A DNA stretch of 64,000 bases. It comes from Gadus chalcogrammus. Lineage: Eukaryota; Chordata; Actinopteri; Gadiformes; Gadidae. The notes under the pieces are model-generated. The model did no database searches. It had not been told where the DNA came from and saw only the letters and a list, made by a program, of their open reading frames with translations. The stretch lies in assembly GCF_026213295.1 (NCBI RefSeq), contig NC_079419.1, positions 8,675,037 through 8,739,036 on the forward strand, in the 5' to 3' direction. Shown one piece after another: positions 46,281 through 60,955 of the stretch; position 1 is the stretch's first letter, and every line of letters starts with the position of its first letter. Made by a program: the position numbers and the translations under genes.

Positions 46281-46862
46281 TGGAGGGGAGGACTAGACAG
46301 GCCTATGTCTAGACAAGGTAATGGATACATGGAGAGCAGCCAATAATCAATGCTCTCTCACGCTACCGACACACATATCACCATTAATGTCGCCAGATGG
46401 ACCTCTGACATAGAGGGGAGGGCCCTGGCCAACCTGTGGATAATGGCCATCTTCCCATTATTATTTTATACGATAAATGTATGCATTTACTGTATTTATC
46501 CTCATCCTCATCGTCATCATCATCATCATAATATTTCATATCAACATCCACATCAACAACTGGTCGAATGCTTTCAGGGTAATAACAGAACTGATTGCCC
46601 AGACACATGCTGACATTTTAAAACTTCTGTGTCAATCTGTTTTGGGCAGAAGTATGAAGTAGCCTTGAAGTCACCCATGTTGCCTGGCAACTGAAGGTTG
46701 CCTATTCTGTCTAAATCTCGGAGTCTCTCGAAGGGAAAAGTTATTTATTTCTCCTTTTCGTCAATGAGATGTTGACGAATGAGGTGAGTATCAATACGTG
46801 TGTGTACAAGACACTTAACGTCTAAAAGAACTGGCCTTATGTGGGAGCATATGTCAATCTAA

Positions 46863-46865
<3 letters not shown>

Positions 46866-46901
<36 letters not shown>

Positions 46902-46940
46902 CGCACACACGCACACACGCACACACGCACACACGCACAC
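46866..46940. repeat. (CA)n with higher-order CACACACG array
   Basis: Pure CA to about 46893, then an 8-bp unit ACACACGC repeated about five or six times. Confidence 0.95.
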
Positions 46941-47049
46941 GTATAGATTAGATGTTTTTTATAATTTTTTAACCCCAACATGTAAAAGACAGCCAGGACA
47001 ATTCCCTGCGTGCTCTCTCTTGTTCCAACCATTACTGTAAACTAATGAC

Positions 47050-47460
47050 ATCATCTGTGGGAGCCAAGGGCCTCATCGAGCAGCCATAAAGTTTAATAAA
47101 GCACGATAAAATGTGATTTCCACACGGGGCTTTTCATTTCCATAAGCTCCGACTTTACTGTCCTCCCTTGCGTTGCCGCGGCGACACGCCGTGGGGGCCG
47201 TAGCACAGCCGGAACACTTTATGCGACTCCGTTTTCATTTGATGTCATTAGAAATTCAATTCCCAACAAATGACTCTTTTGAATTTTCACGGTGGCCCCT
47301 AAACACACGCGCATAACCCACTTTTTGTCTGGGTAGCCCAGAGACTCTCTCCTGTCTCGCCGTGGCCCACAATGCACCTGCAGATTTCTTAACTACAGTT
47401 CTGTAATTAATTTCCCTTTCTCTACGCTGTGACTGGAATGCAGAAAGTGACGGTCACTTT
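47050..47460. promoter_or_regulatory. Candidate conserved non-coding element with HOX/CDX-like words
   Basis: CCATAAA (47084) followed by TTTAATAAA (47092) resembles posterior HOX/CDX sites. TGACATCA lies just upstream (about 47046), one base from a CRE. The rest is repeat-free. Confidence 0.25.
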
Positions 47461-48624
47461 GGGAGAAGTCGGAAGTCGTTTGACTGTGTGTCTCCGCTGT
47501 TGCTCTGGGATACCGGAGGACCAGCTTACTGCAGATATTGCCTTTGACGATTATGGGGATGCGACTGGCCAGATGTTAATGTAATGCATTAAACATGGTG
47601 GATCCGACTCAACATTCTAATATGTTTCATTCAATCTTGGATAAAGTGTAAAATGTGCAATTTTTTGTTGAAGCTGAGGTTATGCTCTGCATCACAAAAA
47701 ACTCTGTATGAACCTTTGGGTAGGCCGAAAGTGTTTTTGTGAAGAGATTTCCACGGCTGGTTCTTTATTCCATGCCCATATGTAAGGGAGCTTCAGGCGA
47801 GAAAAATATGGGGGATTTGGCTTTTCTGTTTGACGTTAAGTATGAAGTTGGCTCGGCTGACACGTGTAACGTTAGCCGTGAAATGAACACACCGACGTTT
47901 TCTGTCTGTGCAAACAAGGCTTATTAAATCTTGATGTGCTATGAATCGGCCCCTCTACCTTTTTCAATTTTCTGCTTGAGTGAGCATCCTATAGCAACGG
48001 GGGACCACCTGTCCCTGAGCCCCCCCCACTCAAAATGACATCACATGCGTGCCGGGCGCGAACGGTCGCCTTCAATGGGTGAAGAAATAGTAGGGGGAAG
48101 GCAAAGACTTGGGAAAGTGGGAAATGGGGAACTTTGACCAAATAGAAATGAAATCACGTTGGGGAGAAATTGATTTGTTCTGCGCCCGGTGCAAAGAAAC
48201 ACTTGGGCGAGGTGAGGGTTAGACAACGGGTCGGGGTTGGTGGGTGACATTGGAATGAATGATGGCCTCAGCCAAGCGACCGGCTCTGCTCAGGTGAACA
48301 ATTAGGAGCTAATAGAGCTAATAGCTCCTCTGCCCTTGGGCATATTCTTTCTCCGTACATCCTTGATGAGGAAACCCTGTTGATGTTCAACATCATCGGT
48401 TAGGAGCGTGCACCGACGGCCCCGGCAGGTGGTCGGCTGTCACCGTTGCCGGTGACCCCCCCCACCCAAACCCCCGAGACACGCACCCCCCCCCCGACCC
48501 GCCGCTGCCCGACCCAGTCAGCCGCGGTGACAGCGCCGACATCAGGCGACAGATCCTGCCATCCTGAAAAGGGCATCTGCTCAGCATGTCCATCTTTAGT
48601 CGTCGTCATCCCCCCCCCACACCA

Positions 48625-49468
<844 letters not shown>

Positions 49469-49632
49469 AAATGATGTCTTCAAAGTGACCCCGTGAGGAG
49501 GCAAGACAAACAGTTTGTAACTAAAAAGCAAAGGGGATAAGCGCGCCCATGGAGCCGCGCAGGCAGATCTGAAATCGTTTTTAGCGAGTGAAGAAATTGA
49601 CTTGCATACTACGCCACATCCGTCTCCCCCCG

Positions 49633-49656
49633 CCCCCCCCCCCCCCCCCCCCCCCC
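49633..49656. repeat. Poly-C tract, 24 bases
   Basis: Pure C run. Confidence 0.96.
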
Positions 49657-50207
49657 GGTCGCCACTCAGAGGCCCAACGCTACGGCGCTGAAGTGCTGCA
49701 TTAAAGTAACGATGAATTGTGAAACACGTTGAATTTTTCACACTCCCCCCCACCCCTACCCCAACCCTCACCCCCCACACACACACTCACAAACCACCAG
49801 CCCTGACACACTACTCGGTGCGCTTGGTTTTTGTGGGGGGAAATGGATGAAATAGCTGATGCGCAGAGAACCTCAAAGAGAGAAATCGAGCAACGTCTGT
49901 GGTGCTGAGCGGGGAGACGTCCCCGGGAGTGATGTCGGAGACAGCCGTAATCATTCCCTTCCCCGACCGCCCGCCTCCTCCTTTATTCAACTCATCACCG
50001 CGACACCTCAGATCTGCAGCGCGCGTCTCCGGCACGCCGCCCAGGGGGAGGGGGGGCTTCTGACAGACTTGCGCTTCTTCTATTGTCTCTACCTTTGCTA
50101 ATTGAAAAGGAGCGTCTTTCCGTTTTGGCCGTGGCTGTGCGTTTGAACTATCTTCACGTACACAGCGGAAGGCACGACGTGCCGCATGTGACTCGCGCCA
50201 TTCCCTT

Positions 50208-50269
50208 CCTCCTCCTCCTCCTCCTCCTCCTCCTCCTCCTCCTCCTCCTCCTCCTCCTCCTCCTCCTCC
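50208..50269. repeat. (TCC)n trinucleotide repeat
   Basis: About 20 TCC units. It gives poly-Leu or poly-Glu frames that are artefacts. Confidence 0.96.
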
Positions 50270-52373
50270 GCCTCTTCGATAAGTGACAAATTCAAAGGGG
50301 GGAAGGGAGGTGGGGGGGGGGGAACCTGCATGACAGCCAATTATCTGGAGAGTATTCCTCAACATCTGGGGCCCCTGCTGTCATTTCTCTGAGGGGACGG
50401 CTGCTGATACTGAGTGCTGACCGGAAATGGGTTGTATTAGGGGGACCGCTGGAGCACAGGAGACATCAGGGACATACATCTGGTCTCAGGGACGGATCTT
50501 TACCTCTGAAATGGCAAGTCGTTTCCGCCCAGCAGTGACAGAAAGGGCAGAGACCCATTGAGCATCGGGAAATGGGTCCCCCGTCTATTCCTTTTGGATG
50601 CTAGTAATAAACCATAAAGTAGTATTATCTTCATTATAATCTATTGAGTGTGTGGGGAGGTTTTCTACATAAGGCGAATTAACAGATATAAATGAATAAC
50701 ATAGGTTGCACACGCTATGTAAGCTTCTGTTATTCAGTGTTAATAGTGGTTAACAAGGTTTGGAGAGCATAAACAACAAATCCATCAAAATAATGTCTGT
50801 GTATTTGAATGGAATTATGCTAGGGCACTTAAGAATGTTTACTGCAAAGAAAAAAGCCTTTTCACAGGAAACACGCAAACAAGTGGTTGTTGTGGATGGA
50901 CAAGAAATGAACATGTTGTAAAGTTTAAAAGAAAGAGCTGTTTCAGAGGAAAGATCAGTCAGTCTTTGCCACGAGTGGAGATAGGCGAGATCCTTGAGAA
51001 CACAATACATCACACAGACGTAATTTGAAGAAGAAGTGGAGAAAAAAAGGAGTTCAAGGTAAAGTAAGGAAACGTAGGTAAAGTAAGGATTTACGGCATC
51101 CAAAATCCTTTCAAACAGCACATATGCAACGGTAAAGAACAAAACATTGCTGCAGAGATAGGTTTCATTTATTTAAATCAATTGATGTTGCAGCCTCAGG
51201 GCGATGATGTCATCACGGTTACGCAACTTGTTCTGGGTTCCGGGAGTAAAAACTCACCCTACAGAAATAACTCCTTTATTACGTGTCCCTTTAGTGCGTA
51301 TCTCTTAAAGAGTTTTACCCAAGGGTCCACTGGAGCCGGAAACGGATTGTCGTTGGTTCAAACGTTGGCAGAAATAATTAGTGTGAGACTTGAGAAGGCA
51401 GTGGTTCTGAGCTATAAGCACAACTTAAATGAGACGTTAAACTATACTTTCAGCTATTTTCTGGCTGTAACCATTGCTCTAAAGAACACATTAGACGCCC
51501 CGCTGTAAAGCTAGAAGCTTCCCCTGGTTTAATACATCCAGGATTCAGCATGAGTACAACCCATTAAGAAATACTGGCATACAACTTTGGTTCGGATTCA
51601 CATCATTCTCCAAATCCCTAAATAGTGGTGACACTGAGTGAGATGACTGCAGGTCCAGTTCCAACGCTAAATAAAAGCCTAATTGCTAATGCTAGCTAAT
51701 CTACATGTATTAGTATAATCATGAAATTGCCATTTTTCATTTTTCATATCGTCCTCACTCTGTATTTCTGAGGATTTAACGCTTTTCTAAATATAGAATA
51801 GCTCTAAGAACATATTGTCTGTGTATTCATCTTTATTTCTAATAACAAGCTAGCTCCCTCTTCTAGATTACAAATAAGAAAACAGCACAATTTAACTCCG
51901 GGGGGCTTCTGCCTCACAAATAGTGGAAAACCCAGGACATTGTTTTCGTAAAAAATAACCTTAGTGGGAAGTTGATGAAATGGCGGTATGACTATGAGGT
52001 CGGGAAACATCACCACACAAATACAGCGAGTGGCATTTCCATATTCCATTTGTGAGAGACAAAGCAGATTTAAATGAGCACCGGAATGGAATACGTGGGA
52101 TAACAGACCCGTTGGAGCTGGAATAATCTTAACTTGGTGACCACGCAACCTTTTCTGAAACGGCGATGGGGGTGTAGTAGCAATGTAGGGATATTGGCCA
52201 GATTTCATCAAACGACCAGCAAAGGCATATTATTCAATATTCTCTCTACTGGCGCACATACAGCATGAATGGCGAGGCGAAGGAGAGTCAGGGAAGGTTA
52301 AAGTGTGGAAAACGTTATAAATGATGCATTCTGATGGAATGCTAAAGCGGGATGTACGATGTATCTGTGTTTG

Positions 52374-52542
52374 TGGGTGTGTGTGTGTGTGTGTGTAGGT
52401 GTGTGTGTGCATGTATGTGTATGTGTGTACATATATACAGTCTATATGTATGTGCGTGTGTGTGTGGTTGTCTGTCTGCTTGTCTGTGTGTGTGTATATA
52501 ATTGTTTTAGTACAGGCATGTGTGTGTGTGTGTGTGTGTGTA

Positions 52543-52582
<40 letters not shown>

Positions 52583-52590
52583 TGTGCATG
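52374..52590. repeat. TG-rich degenerate region
   Basis: TG words with TATG, CATG and TGCG variants. Purest at 52518-52540 and 52549-52579. Confidence 0.92.
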
Positions 52591-53160
52591 CATGAGTTTG
52601 CGTATGTGTGTGGAAAGCAATTAAGAATACCCTGCCAGCTGTCTCTGTGATGGTGTGACAGTGTCACTGATCCACGTCCCAGTAAAGAACCGACACATTA
52701 ACTGACATGTGCCAAACGGCATAGACACATTATAGAGATAATGGTTTTGTGGGTCAGCCTGGCTGGAGGTTTCGTCATTACTCTGAGTGCTGTTACTTTC
52801 AAAAGAAATTCTCTCCCTCTTTATTGTAAATTTGCTGACAAGGCAGAGGCATGCTGAAAAGATAAAGTCTCCCTTGGGAAACCAAATGAGTGTACGTATT
52901 TTTAATCGGTTAATAATAAACCATTTTCTGTTTCATTTTTGGACTCCTGCATGACCTCCCTATCGAACCGCAGAGGGAGACGGATGAACAAAGAAGCCAC
53001 GGCTGCAACAACATAAATCACTTACGCCGAGATTGTCGGAGTTCTGTGTCATTTTCTCTGACAGTTTGACGAGCTACAAGCGTTACATTTTGCTCTTTTT
53101 TCAGATGCAAAAATCAAGGAAGCTGTGCACTCATCAGCAAACTGGAGTCTGCTACCGCCT

Positions 53161-53253
53161 CCCCTCCCACTTTCTCTCTCTTCCTCTCTCTCTTCCCCAC
53201 TCTCCCCCTCTATCCCCCCCCCCCCACCCAAACCACCACACCCCCCCCCCCCC
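53161..53253. repeat. Pyrimidine-rich tract with two poly-C runs
   Basis: CT-rich sequence followed by C12 (53214-53225) and C13 (53241-53253). Confidence 0.9.
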
Positions 53254-53890
53254 TTCCCCCCTGCATGGCTCAGATGTCTTGGCAGCTAGCCTCACTGCTA
53301 CCGTTGCTTCCCACTAATGAATGCAGACCATAAACTGAATGAGCCATATGGAATAGCGGGCACACAAAGTGTACTTCTCAAGAACGACAATCCTGAACAA
53401 ACACAGAGTAGTTGAAGCGACCAATCTGTAGATGACAAGAGTGTGAGATCCAATGCAAATATGTTTTCATGCAAGTCTGGTAATGTGCAAATGTGTTGGG
53501 GGATTTCTTCCGTGCCGCTGCCTGTCGTCTGGTACACCTCGGTAATGTTTTGGAATGCCAACAGATCCTTCACCCATCACAACAATTCAGAAAACAATTA
53601 TTTATGTTGAAGGCATTGACAATATAAACTGTTTATGTATGCTGCAAGTTTTCCTTGAAAGGTACTTAAGGAGGGTTCAACAGGCATGTGTTCAGATGAA
53701 CCATCTGTTTTTTAAATGCTAGATGTTTACAAAGGGTGGAGGAAAAACAGTGCTTGGTAATCTGTTGGACTTAGGAAATGCACCATTTTCCTCTCACATG
53801 GATTTCTTCTTGATTGTTATTCTTCTAATCAAACAGGCTGCTAGGTTGTTCCCACTGGCACACTCTAGAATCTTCCTATACTCTCCGTGC

Positions 53891-54203
53891 CAGTGATTCT
53901 CAACTGGCGAGTCGGGACCAGCATTTTGAGTGGGTCGCAGAGCAGATGCCAAACCTCTTTGGCACGATCTTTAGAAAGAAGCCCATGAATTAACTAATGT
54001 TTCAATGTTAATTAATGGTTCAATGGCTTCCTATTTCATTGAGTTAAGCCCCAATTATTGCAGCTTTTTTATTGCTCAATTTTCTAAACTGTACATTAAG
54101 GAATTGCTCATTACTGCAATATTGGTAAATACATATTTTTTCTTATTGGGTCGGTACTTAAATGACTTACGACATATGTAGGTCCTCAGGCTGAGAAGCG
54201 CTT
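53891..54203. mobile_element. hAT-type MITE (non-autonomous DNA transposon), decayed
   Basis: The left end at 53891 reads CAGTGATTCTCAACTGG, very close to the terminal repeat of hAT/Charlie-type elements. The right end, about 54187-54203, carries an imperfect reverse complement (CAGGCTGAGAAGCGCTT). GGGTCG words lie inside both ends (about 53932 and 54150), also typical of these elements. Flanks share only CTCC of a presumed 8-bp target duplication, so the copy is old. The ~313-bp body is AT-rich and has no coding capacity. Confidence 0.55.
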
Positions 54204-54523
54204 CTCCAGAAACAGTGCATAAAAAATAAACAGCTTAAACCTCTGATACAAACATATATCAACATTCACAAAAACGGATTCCTTGGTCTAGCCGGCTTTC
54301 CAGGCTGCACATACGTCCAAACGTTGACCTGGCCTCCAGCATACTAATGCCCCTGGTTGCTGGGTCCTCTAAAAGTGTAGCAACAAGCATGTTGTGGTTA
54401 CACGCGACAAGGCTGGGCTTCCAACACAGTCCAGAGTGTCATCAATCAGACCAGCCGGTCACTAATAGAGCTTCAGTCGCCATCAGAGAAGGGCAGCACA
54501 CTGATAGATGAGGGAGCATGGCA

Positions 54524-54705
<182 letters not shown>

Positions 54706-54765
54706 GCTTCTCCAACACCAACCACAACATGATGAGCACACACACATATATTTATATCAATAGAT

Positions 54766-54903
<138 letters not shown>

Positions 54904-55104
54904 AACGTGCACATACTTACCCACGCGTGTGGACTATGATTGAATCAATAAACCACGGAAGTATCGCAATGATGCTTTTTTTCTCCCAAAGGAATCAACC
55001 GCGGCTTCGATCCGTTCACGTGATGGAGGAGGCAAAGGCAAATAGCGGAATTAAATCGAGCGATTCGAGCCGTAATGTACAGAAAACATTGTATGTTGGG
55101 AGGA

Positions 55105-55120
55105 GGGGGGGGGGGGGGGG
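55105..55120. repeat. Poly-G tract, 16 bases
   Basis: Pure G run. Confidence 0.94.
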
Positions 55121-56764
55121 TGTAGATGGAGGTGCATATTAATTACGCTCCCATTAATCTGAGTAATAGGCCATTCATCCTCCCAGGAGTGTAACTGGCC
55201 TGCCGCTATTAACCCTGGGGTCCCCCTGGCCTCCATCAATGCCCTCTAACTATTAATATACGGGCGCACGCTATCGCAACCAAACCACGCCAGGTTGGAG
55301 CAACCATCTGAGACTCGGCGAGCGGTGGATGGCATCCAAAAAGTTTATCCAAAGAAGGTGTTTTGGGCTTGGGTTTTACTTTATTTTTTAACTTTAGCAA
55401 TTCAATTGTCACAATAACACAAGCCTCAGCCAAGAACGCGTGTCACTATCAGCTCTTGATTTGTTTGCGGAAACAAAGCCCCTTCTTTCGAAACTAAGAA
55501 TTGTCAAGAATTTAACGAAGGCAGTATGGGTACCTGTTTCGGTATTTTATTCGATTATTTGCGTGACAAGATCAACTATCCCAATTAGAAGCCAAAACAA
55601 ACCAAAACAAACAGCCAGTCAAGCTGTTGTCGCCATTGTGCTCGGGCTAGGCTGTCCAACAAGTCATTCGTCGTTTCTGTATTCTTAACCACACCGCCGT
55701 CGTGTAAACTTATCTCACTCTCTCAATGGCTGACATTTTGTTTGAAAGGGAGTGTGAGTTTGAACGCCGGTAGCTACACTGAGGGTAAAAATAAGCATTT
55801 ACCCAGCCTGCACATACAGCTGGTCTCTCCCTCTCTCTCTGCCCCCCCCCCCCCACCACCCCACGTACAGCAGGAAGTGGCTGAGGCGCCAGGCCATCTG
55901 TCAGGAAGCACTAGGCAGAACCGGCCCCAAAAGATCAGGCCAAGCGGGTCAGCAGTAGGGAGGGCATCTCAAGCCAGGGATCAGTTGTTGTTATTGACCC
56001 GCTAACCAAAGAAGAAGAATATGACACACAGCATATGCACCGGCCGCGCACGAGTGCCAGAGAGAGCACAGGCGGTGGTATTTCAAAGGAAAAACGCTCG
56101 ACCCCTTCTCTCTGAGAGTATGACTCTGGGACACAGCGTTGTCTCGGCACATTTAGACCATCCACGGGGCACGGCTTCTTTCCTAGCCCCCGCGACAACG
56201 GGCCTCCCGTCTCCGGCATTGACAGAGAGAGCCTGTGTCCTCGGGTTCCTCTGTGGGACGCTGGCATTTAGAACATCACGCATAGTATTGGGGGGACTGG
56301 CTTCCCCTGCCAAAGACGCCGTCGCTGCATGTGGACTGGGGACGTGGCAAACTTTTTGGGCGCATGTTTCCTAAATGCTAACACTCCAGGGCTGCTCCCC
56401 TGCAAGCTTTAGCGTGCGCAGCTGACAAAATCGCACCTGTTTGTGCATTTCCCCATGTTAGCAATTGGAGGGCTGGGAATTCCACAGTTTCTCGGATTCA
56501 GTTCTTCCTCCCCCCCCCCCGATCCACCTGCTCCATCCCAATCCACTTCCTAATTTTCCTTTGGCTTTTAATTACTTGTGTGAATATTCATGCAGTATCA
56601 TGGCAAGAGCAATCTTCTGATATATCCGATGCATTATGAGTCAGATGTTTAGTACCCAGTGACTAAAGGGTACTAAAACAGCTTAATGAAGTGCTCTTGC
56701 TACAGGCTATAATTGTACCCTGTTTGTATGTCAGGGTGCTCGCTATTTCTCTCTGTGTGTGTGT

Positions 56765-56767
<3 letters not shown>

Positions 56768-56823
<56 letters not shown>
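56768..56823. repeat. (TC)n microsatellite
   Basis: About 55 bp of TC following a short (GT)n. Confidence 0.96.
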
Positions 56824-56827
<4 letters not shown>

Positions 56828-57355
56828 CCACAGGGACCTGTTATCTGGAGTATTTACACCACAGAATCACTAGGAAAATGATTAATTAAAATACTGTCGC
56901 TTTTACCCAAAACAACATAGCCAGGCGTCTAGACAAGCGATATTATATTACTTTATGGTGCTCTGCTCGCAATGCCAAGCTACGTCTTCTTAATGAATGT
57001 TCCCCGAGCAAAGGAATTTCACTTCGTATCGGATTGAAACACCGCACTTAACAACAACATGCGCAGGATTTATTAGCAACAGCGTTTGTTTGTTCGTCCT
57101 GAAACACAGTGAACGTATATCTCATTAATTGTTCCGTAGAAGCAGTACAACTGAAACACAGCATCACATTTGCACATGTGATGTTTTGCTTCCAAGCAGA
57201 CCTCGTCCATCTGAAGTCAAGGAGGTCTACGCGCTAAGAGGTTCACGCTGTTATGGGGGTCTGCCATGATCCATAAAAAAGTCCTTCCTTCACTCTTTGA
57301 TTGGCAAGGCGATGGATGGTGGTCCTCGCTGAAGGTATAAATGTCAGAAATGAAA

Positions 57356-57720
57356 GAGAAGAAGTGTGCAGAGAGAGAGGCCGAGAGAGTGTGCAAGACA
57401 GTCGGGAGAGAGGGAGAGGTAGAGAGAGAGGTAGAGACAGTCAGAGAGAGGGAGAGTTAGTGAGAGGGAGGGAGAGTGAGCAAGGGAGAGAGGGAAGGTT
57501 AGAGAGAGAGGGAGAGACAGTCAGAGAGAGGGAGATTTAGAGAGAGGGGGAAAGACAGTCAGAGAGAGAGAGAGAGAGTTAGAGAGAGAGGTAGAGACAG
57601 TGAGGGAGATAGGGAGAGTCAGAGAGAGAGGTAGAGACAGTCAGAGAGAGTGAGTGTTAGAGGGGGAGACTTAGAGCGAGAGACAGAGATGGAGAGTTAG
57701 AGGGAGAGAGAAAGTTTGAC
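57356..57720 (+). repeat. Purine-rich (GA) minisatellite
   Basis: A long, almost pure purine run interrupted by short T/C words. Units resemble GAGAGAGGTAGAGACAGTCA and GAGAGGGAGAGTTAG, repeated with variation roughly every 30-45 bp. Open frames across it are repeat artefacts. Confidence 0.88.
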
Positions 57721-57910
57721 ATAGATGGAGGGAGAGGAGAAGAGAGAGGGGGTGGGGGGCCGAGAATGATCACAAGGGTGGAGGAGAAGGTTCCAGCAAT
57801 GAGTGTGCACCGTCTATAGGAATACAAGCTGCGAGGCGGCACAGAGCATCTCAGCAATATTCATGCGACACAGGCGGTCGACTGCCTGAAAATTGGAACA
57901 TCGTCTGGTG

Positions 57911-57913
<3 letters not shown>

Positions 57914-57964
<51 letters not shown>
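57914..57964. repeat. (AT)n microsatellite
   Basis: 51 bp of AT. Self-complementary and able to extrude as a cruciform. Confidence 0.97.
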
Positions 57965-57971
<7 letters not shown>

Positions 57972-58191
57972 TGACTAAATAACTTGGTGCTGTATAGTCT
58001 ACATTTTTCATTTGCATCGCGAAGAGGAACCACAGTTTGGACTCGCCCTATAACCAAGAAACCAACAAAATAAATTGAAATTGAATTCACATAAGTACCT
58101 GACCGTTGCTCTTGTATGCATGTGTGTGTGTGTGTATGTGTGTGTTTGTTTGTGTGTGTTTGTGTGTCATCTTGCATTCACGTGTACTTAT

Positions 58192-58306
<115 letters not shown>

Positions 58307-58682
58307 AGTGTGCGCGCATTCATGCCTGTGTGTGTGTGTGGGAGATGATAAAGAGCTCATTTCAAGCTGTTTTGCCTTGGAGGAACGGTTTTCCCCAAAA
58401 AACTGGGGTAGCCTACCAGTGCCCCCCCAAGCATTCACAAGGGGGCAAGTGTGTGAGTACAGCAAGGGCGAGTAATGTACATGCTGGTCACGGGGGTACG
58501 CACACTCAATGGCTTTACATCTCATGGGGCATAACACTGAGTCAGAGGGAAATCAAGTCATAAATAAAACATTTTCCTCCACAGACAAACCATGCAAGAC
58601 GTCATTCAGCACTAGGAATGCACAAGTTCTAAGGTGAGTCACTCACATAAACTAGACATACATCACATTATTCTTTATCCAG

Positions 58683-58729
58683 TTGTTGTTGCTGCTTTTG
58701 CTGTAGTTGCTGTTGTTGTTGTTGTTGTT
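58683..58729. repeat. (GTT)n imperfect repeat
   Basis: GTT/GCT units around a GCTTTTGCTGTA interruption. Confidence 0.9.
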
Positions 58730-58908
58730 ATGCGGTAGGCTTACGGGTTGCACATACATGTTTGTTTGACTTTGACTATGCCATTGGCCTGACATGTGCC
58801 AAAATATAGCAGCATGAGTCCTAACCTGAATTGATTGATAGGAAGTAAACGGTTCTGCATATGATTTATTTACACTTACAAAGAGGTAAACAAATATAAC
58901 ATCAGCAG

Positions 58909-58927
58909 CCCCCCCCCCCCCCCCCCC
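58909..58927. repeat. Poly-C tract, 19 bases
   Basis: Pure C run. Confidence 0.95.
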
Positions 58928-60471
58928 TACACCCACCCCACTTAGCATGTCAAATGCCAGAATGGAGGTATGTTGCATACACACACTAATGCAACAGCCC
59001 TGCCAGAAGATATCAATCTCAGCCTTACGGAGCATTCATAATGGATGATTTTATTTCTATTTCTGTCGCTTAATTACGCCCTCAGAGTTGTCACAGAGCA
59101 AAATAGGCTGCTATTTACTTGACTCAAGTACTTCTTTAGTCCACATGAAGTTTCCAAACGTTTTTTTTTTCGTCCGTCTTATTTGTTTTTGAATAAGTGC
59201 TGTTTATTTGCTAATAGGTGATTTAATTGCACTGAAGGAACGATATCTTTCCCAAACACATTTCACCACTGCCCAGTGCTTGCATCCTTGAACAATGACA
59301 AGCTTTCACAGAGGATGGAATTAAAATTCAAAGGCGAGGCAGCTCATTTTAGTTCCAGGAACCGCCGTGTGAAAAACACTTGACTGATTTTAATCACATT
59401 CTTATTTATTTCAGCTTAAAGCTGTGCATGACTTTTAAGAAGCCAGTCGAGATGGATTTTTTTTTTTAAAGGGCTGGACCCCCATGGGGCAACAGCACCA
59501 TCTAGCAGGTGTCACCAGGCAACTGCATCTGCCACATCCAAGCGCAGGGATATTCAATCTGAGATCCTGTCTGTGCAGTACTGCCAGAGCGACACTCATT
59601 TATTTTCACAACAGTCTATTACTAAGGCTACTTCGTCTCCCCGTCTGTCTGGCCCCAGCTCCGTTGAGTCAGCGCTATATTGTTTTTGTCGACATGAGCA
59701 TGCCCAATTCAGGTATGGCTGCAAAAATAGGAAACAAAATGTGTTGTGCAGTGTGACTGGTGTTTGGCACACACAGCGATACGAGACTCTGAGACTCCAG
59801 ACTGGCAGTGTAGCAGTGGAAGTCAAAAGTGTAAACGAACAGGGGTTGAGATAAAGGAACGATTAATGGTTCAACCACTTGGTTGACATGTTGGTACAAT
59901 GTATGACCTAATGTCTAAAGTGCTTGTTTCATGTTTAATCGGTTAAGACTATTTGGTTTTAATACTGGTCATTAATACAGTAATCAAACCAGGAATGAGT
60001 CACCACAAGAGACATACTAGGTTATTATGTTGTAGGTGTGTGCGTGTATGGGTTAATAAACAACACTTACCATAAATCCTTATAATGCAAGCGTCAAGAC
60101 AGCTCAATGACTATGATTAAGCATTTGCAGGGTTAAATCCACTGATCCCGAACACTGTTTCCGCAATTCATACAAATAGGATTTCCAGAGGCAAGGATCT
60201 ATTACCATCCCAATATGTGCAACAAACTCATTAAAAAACAACTTGGGGATCAACAGAGAGGATCTTTAAACCTAATTGAGTGGCCAATTAATATAGGCCA
60301 TGTCAGGGATCCATTGTTTACTGTTTGCTTTGTAACATTAATAGTTATGTGCCCTTATGTCTCATGTCTCTGTCTCTAATGAAGGCATTTCTTTTCTATT
60401 GGGGACAAATGTGATCATGCTGCTCTTGCGCTCCTTCTCCTTATCTACTGCCTCTCAGCTGCTATGCTGTG

Positions 60472-60473
60472 TA

Positions 60474-60551
<78 letters not shown>

Positions 60552-60606
60552 AGTGGTTGTGTGTTTCTGTGAGTGTGTGTGGTTGTGTTTGCGTGTGCGT
60601 GCGCGC

Positions 60607-60659
<53 letters not shown>

Positions 60660-60690
60660 GTGTGCGTGTGTGTTTGTGTCATTAAAGATG
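60472..60690. repeat. (TG)n compound microsatellite upstream of cdcp2
   Basis: Pure TG at 60479-60549 and 60609-60656, with GAGAGTGG/GCGCGCGG words between. It lies about 270-480 bp before the cdcp2 start codon, so it may sit in or next to the promoter. Confidence 0.95.
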
Positions 60691-60955
60691 TATACCATCC
60701 CTCCCCAAACAGTGTCCTGACAAGCCGCTGGCACTCATTCGATATCGGTCATTAAAATTTAGTGAAGGAGGTCTGGCTATCGGGTTCCGCATTCAGCCGC
60801 CCGTATGAATTTTTCAACATCTCATTACATCTACTGGCACCTGCGCCGAGGTCTGGCGGCCGTGCGGCCCCGGCCATCCTCTGTGTTGTCCTTTTCCCAG
60901 CGTTGTATGCCATTGTATCTGAGGCGTGACAAAACGCAAATCAACAATAACAAGA

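Larger units (their letters stand above)
49657..53160. other. Gene-free unique sequence
   Basis: Contains the (TCC)n and the TG-rich region. A small direct repeat (GGTAAAGTAAGGA twice, near 51058 and 51077) is present. A 108-residue frame at 51182-51508 has no known domain. Confidence 0.55.
54904..57355. other. Gene-free unique sequence
   Basis: Unique sequence with short poly-G and poly-C runs and one (TC)n. Bases 55140-55250 are repeat-free and CNE-like. Frames at 55935-56374 overlap on both strands and show no domain. Confidence 0.55.

Noticed and set aside
51182..51508. 108-residue frame on the + strand with a hydrophobic end
   Set aside because: No family recognised, no upstream promoter or splice evidence. 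Kept out as probable chance.
59498..59512. CTCF/SINE-like word near CCATCTAGCAGG
   Set aside because: Two or three mismatches to the core and no repeat context.
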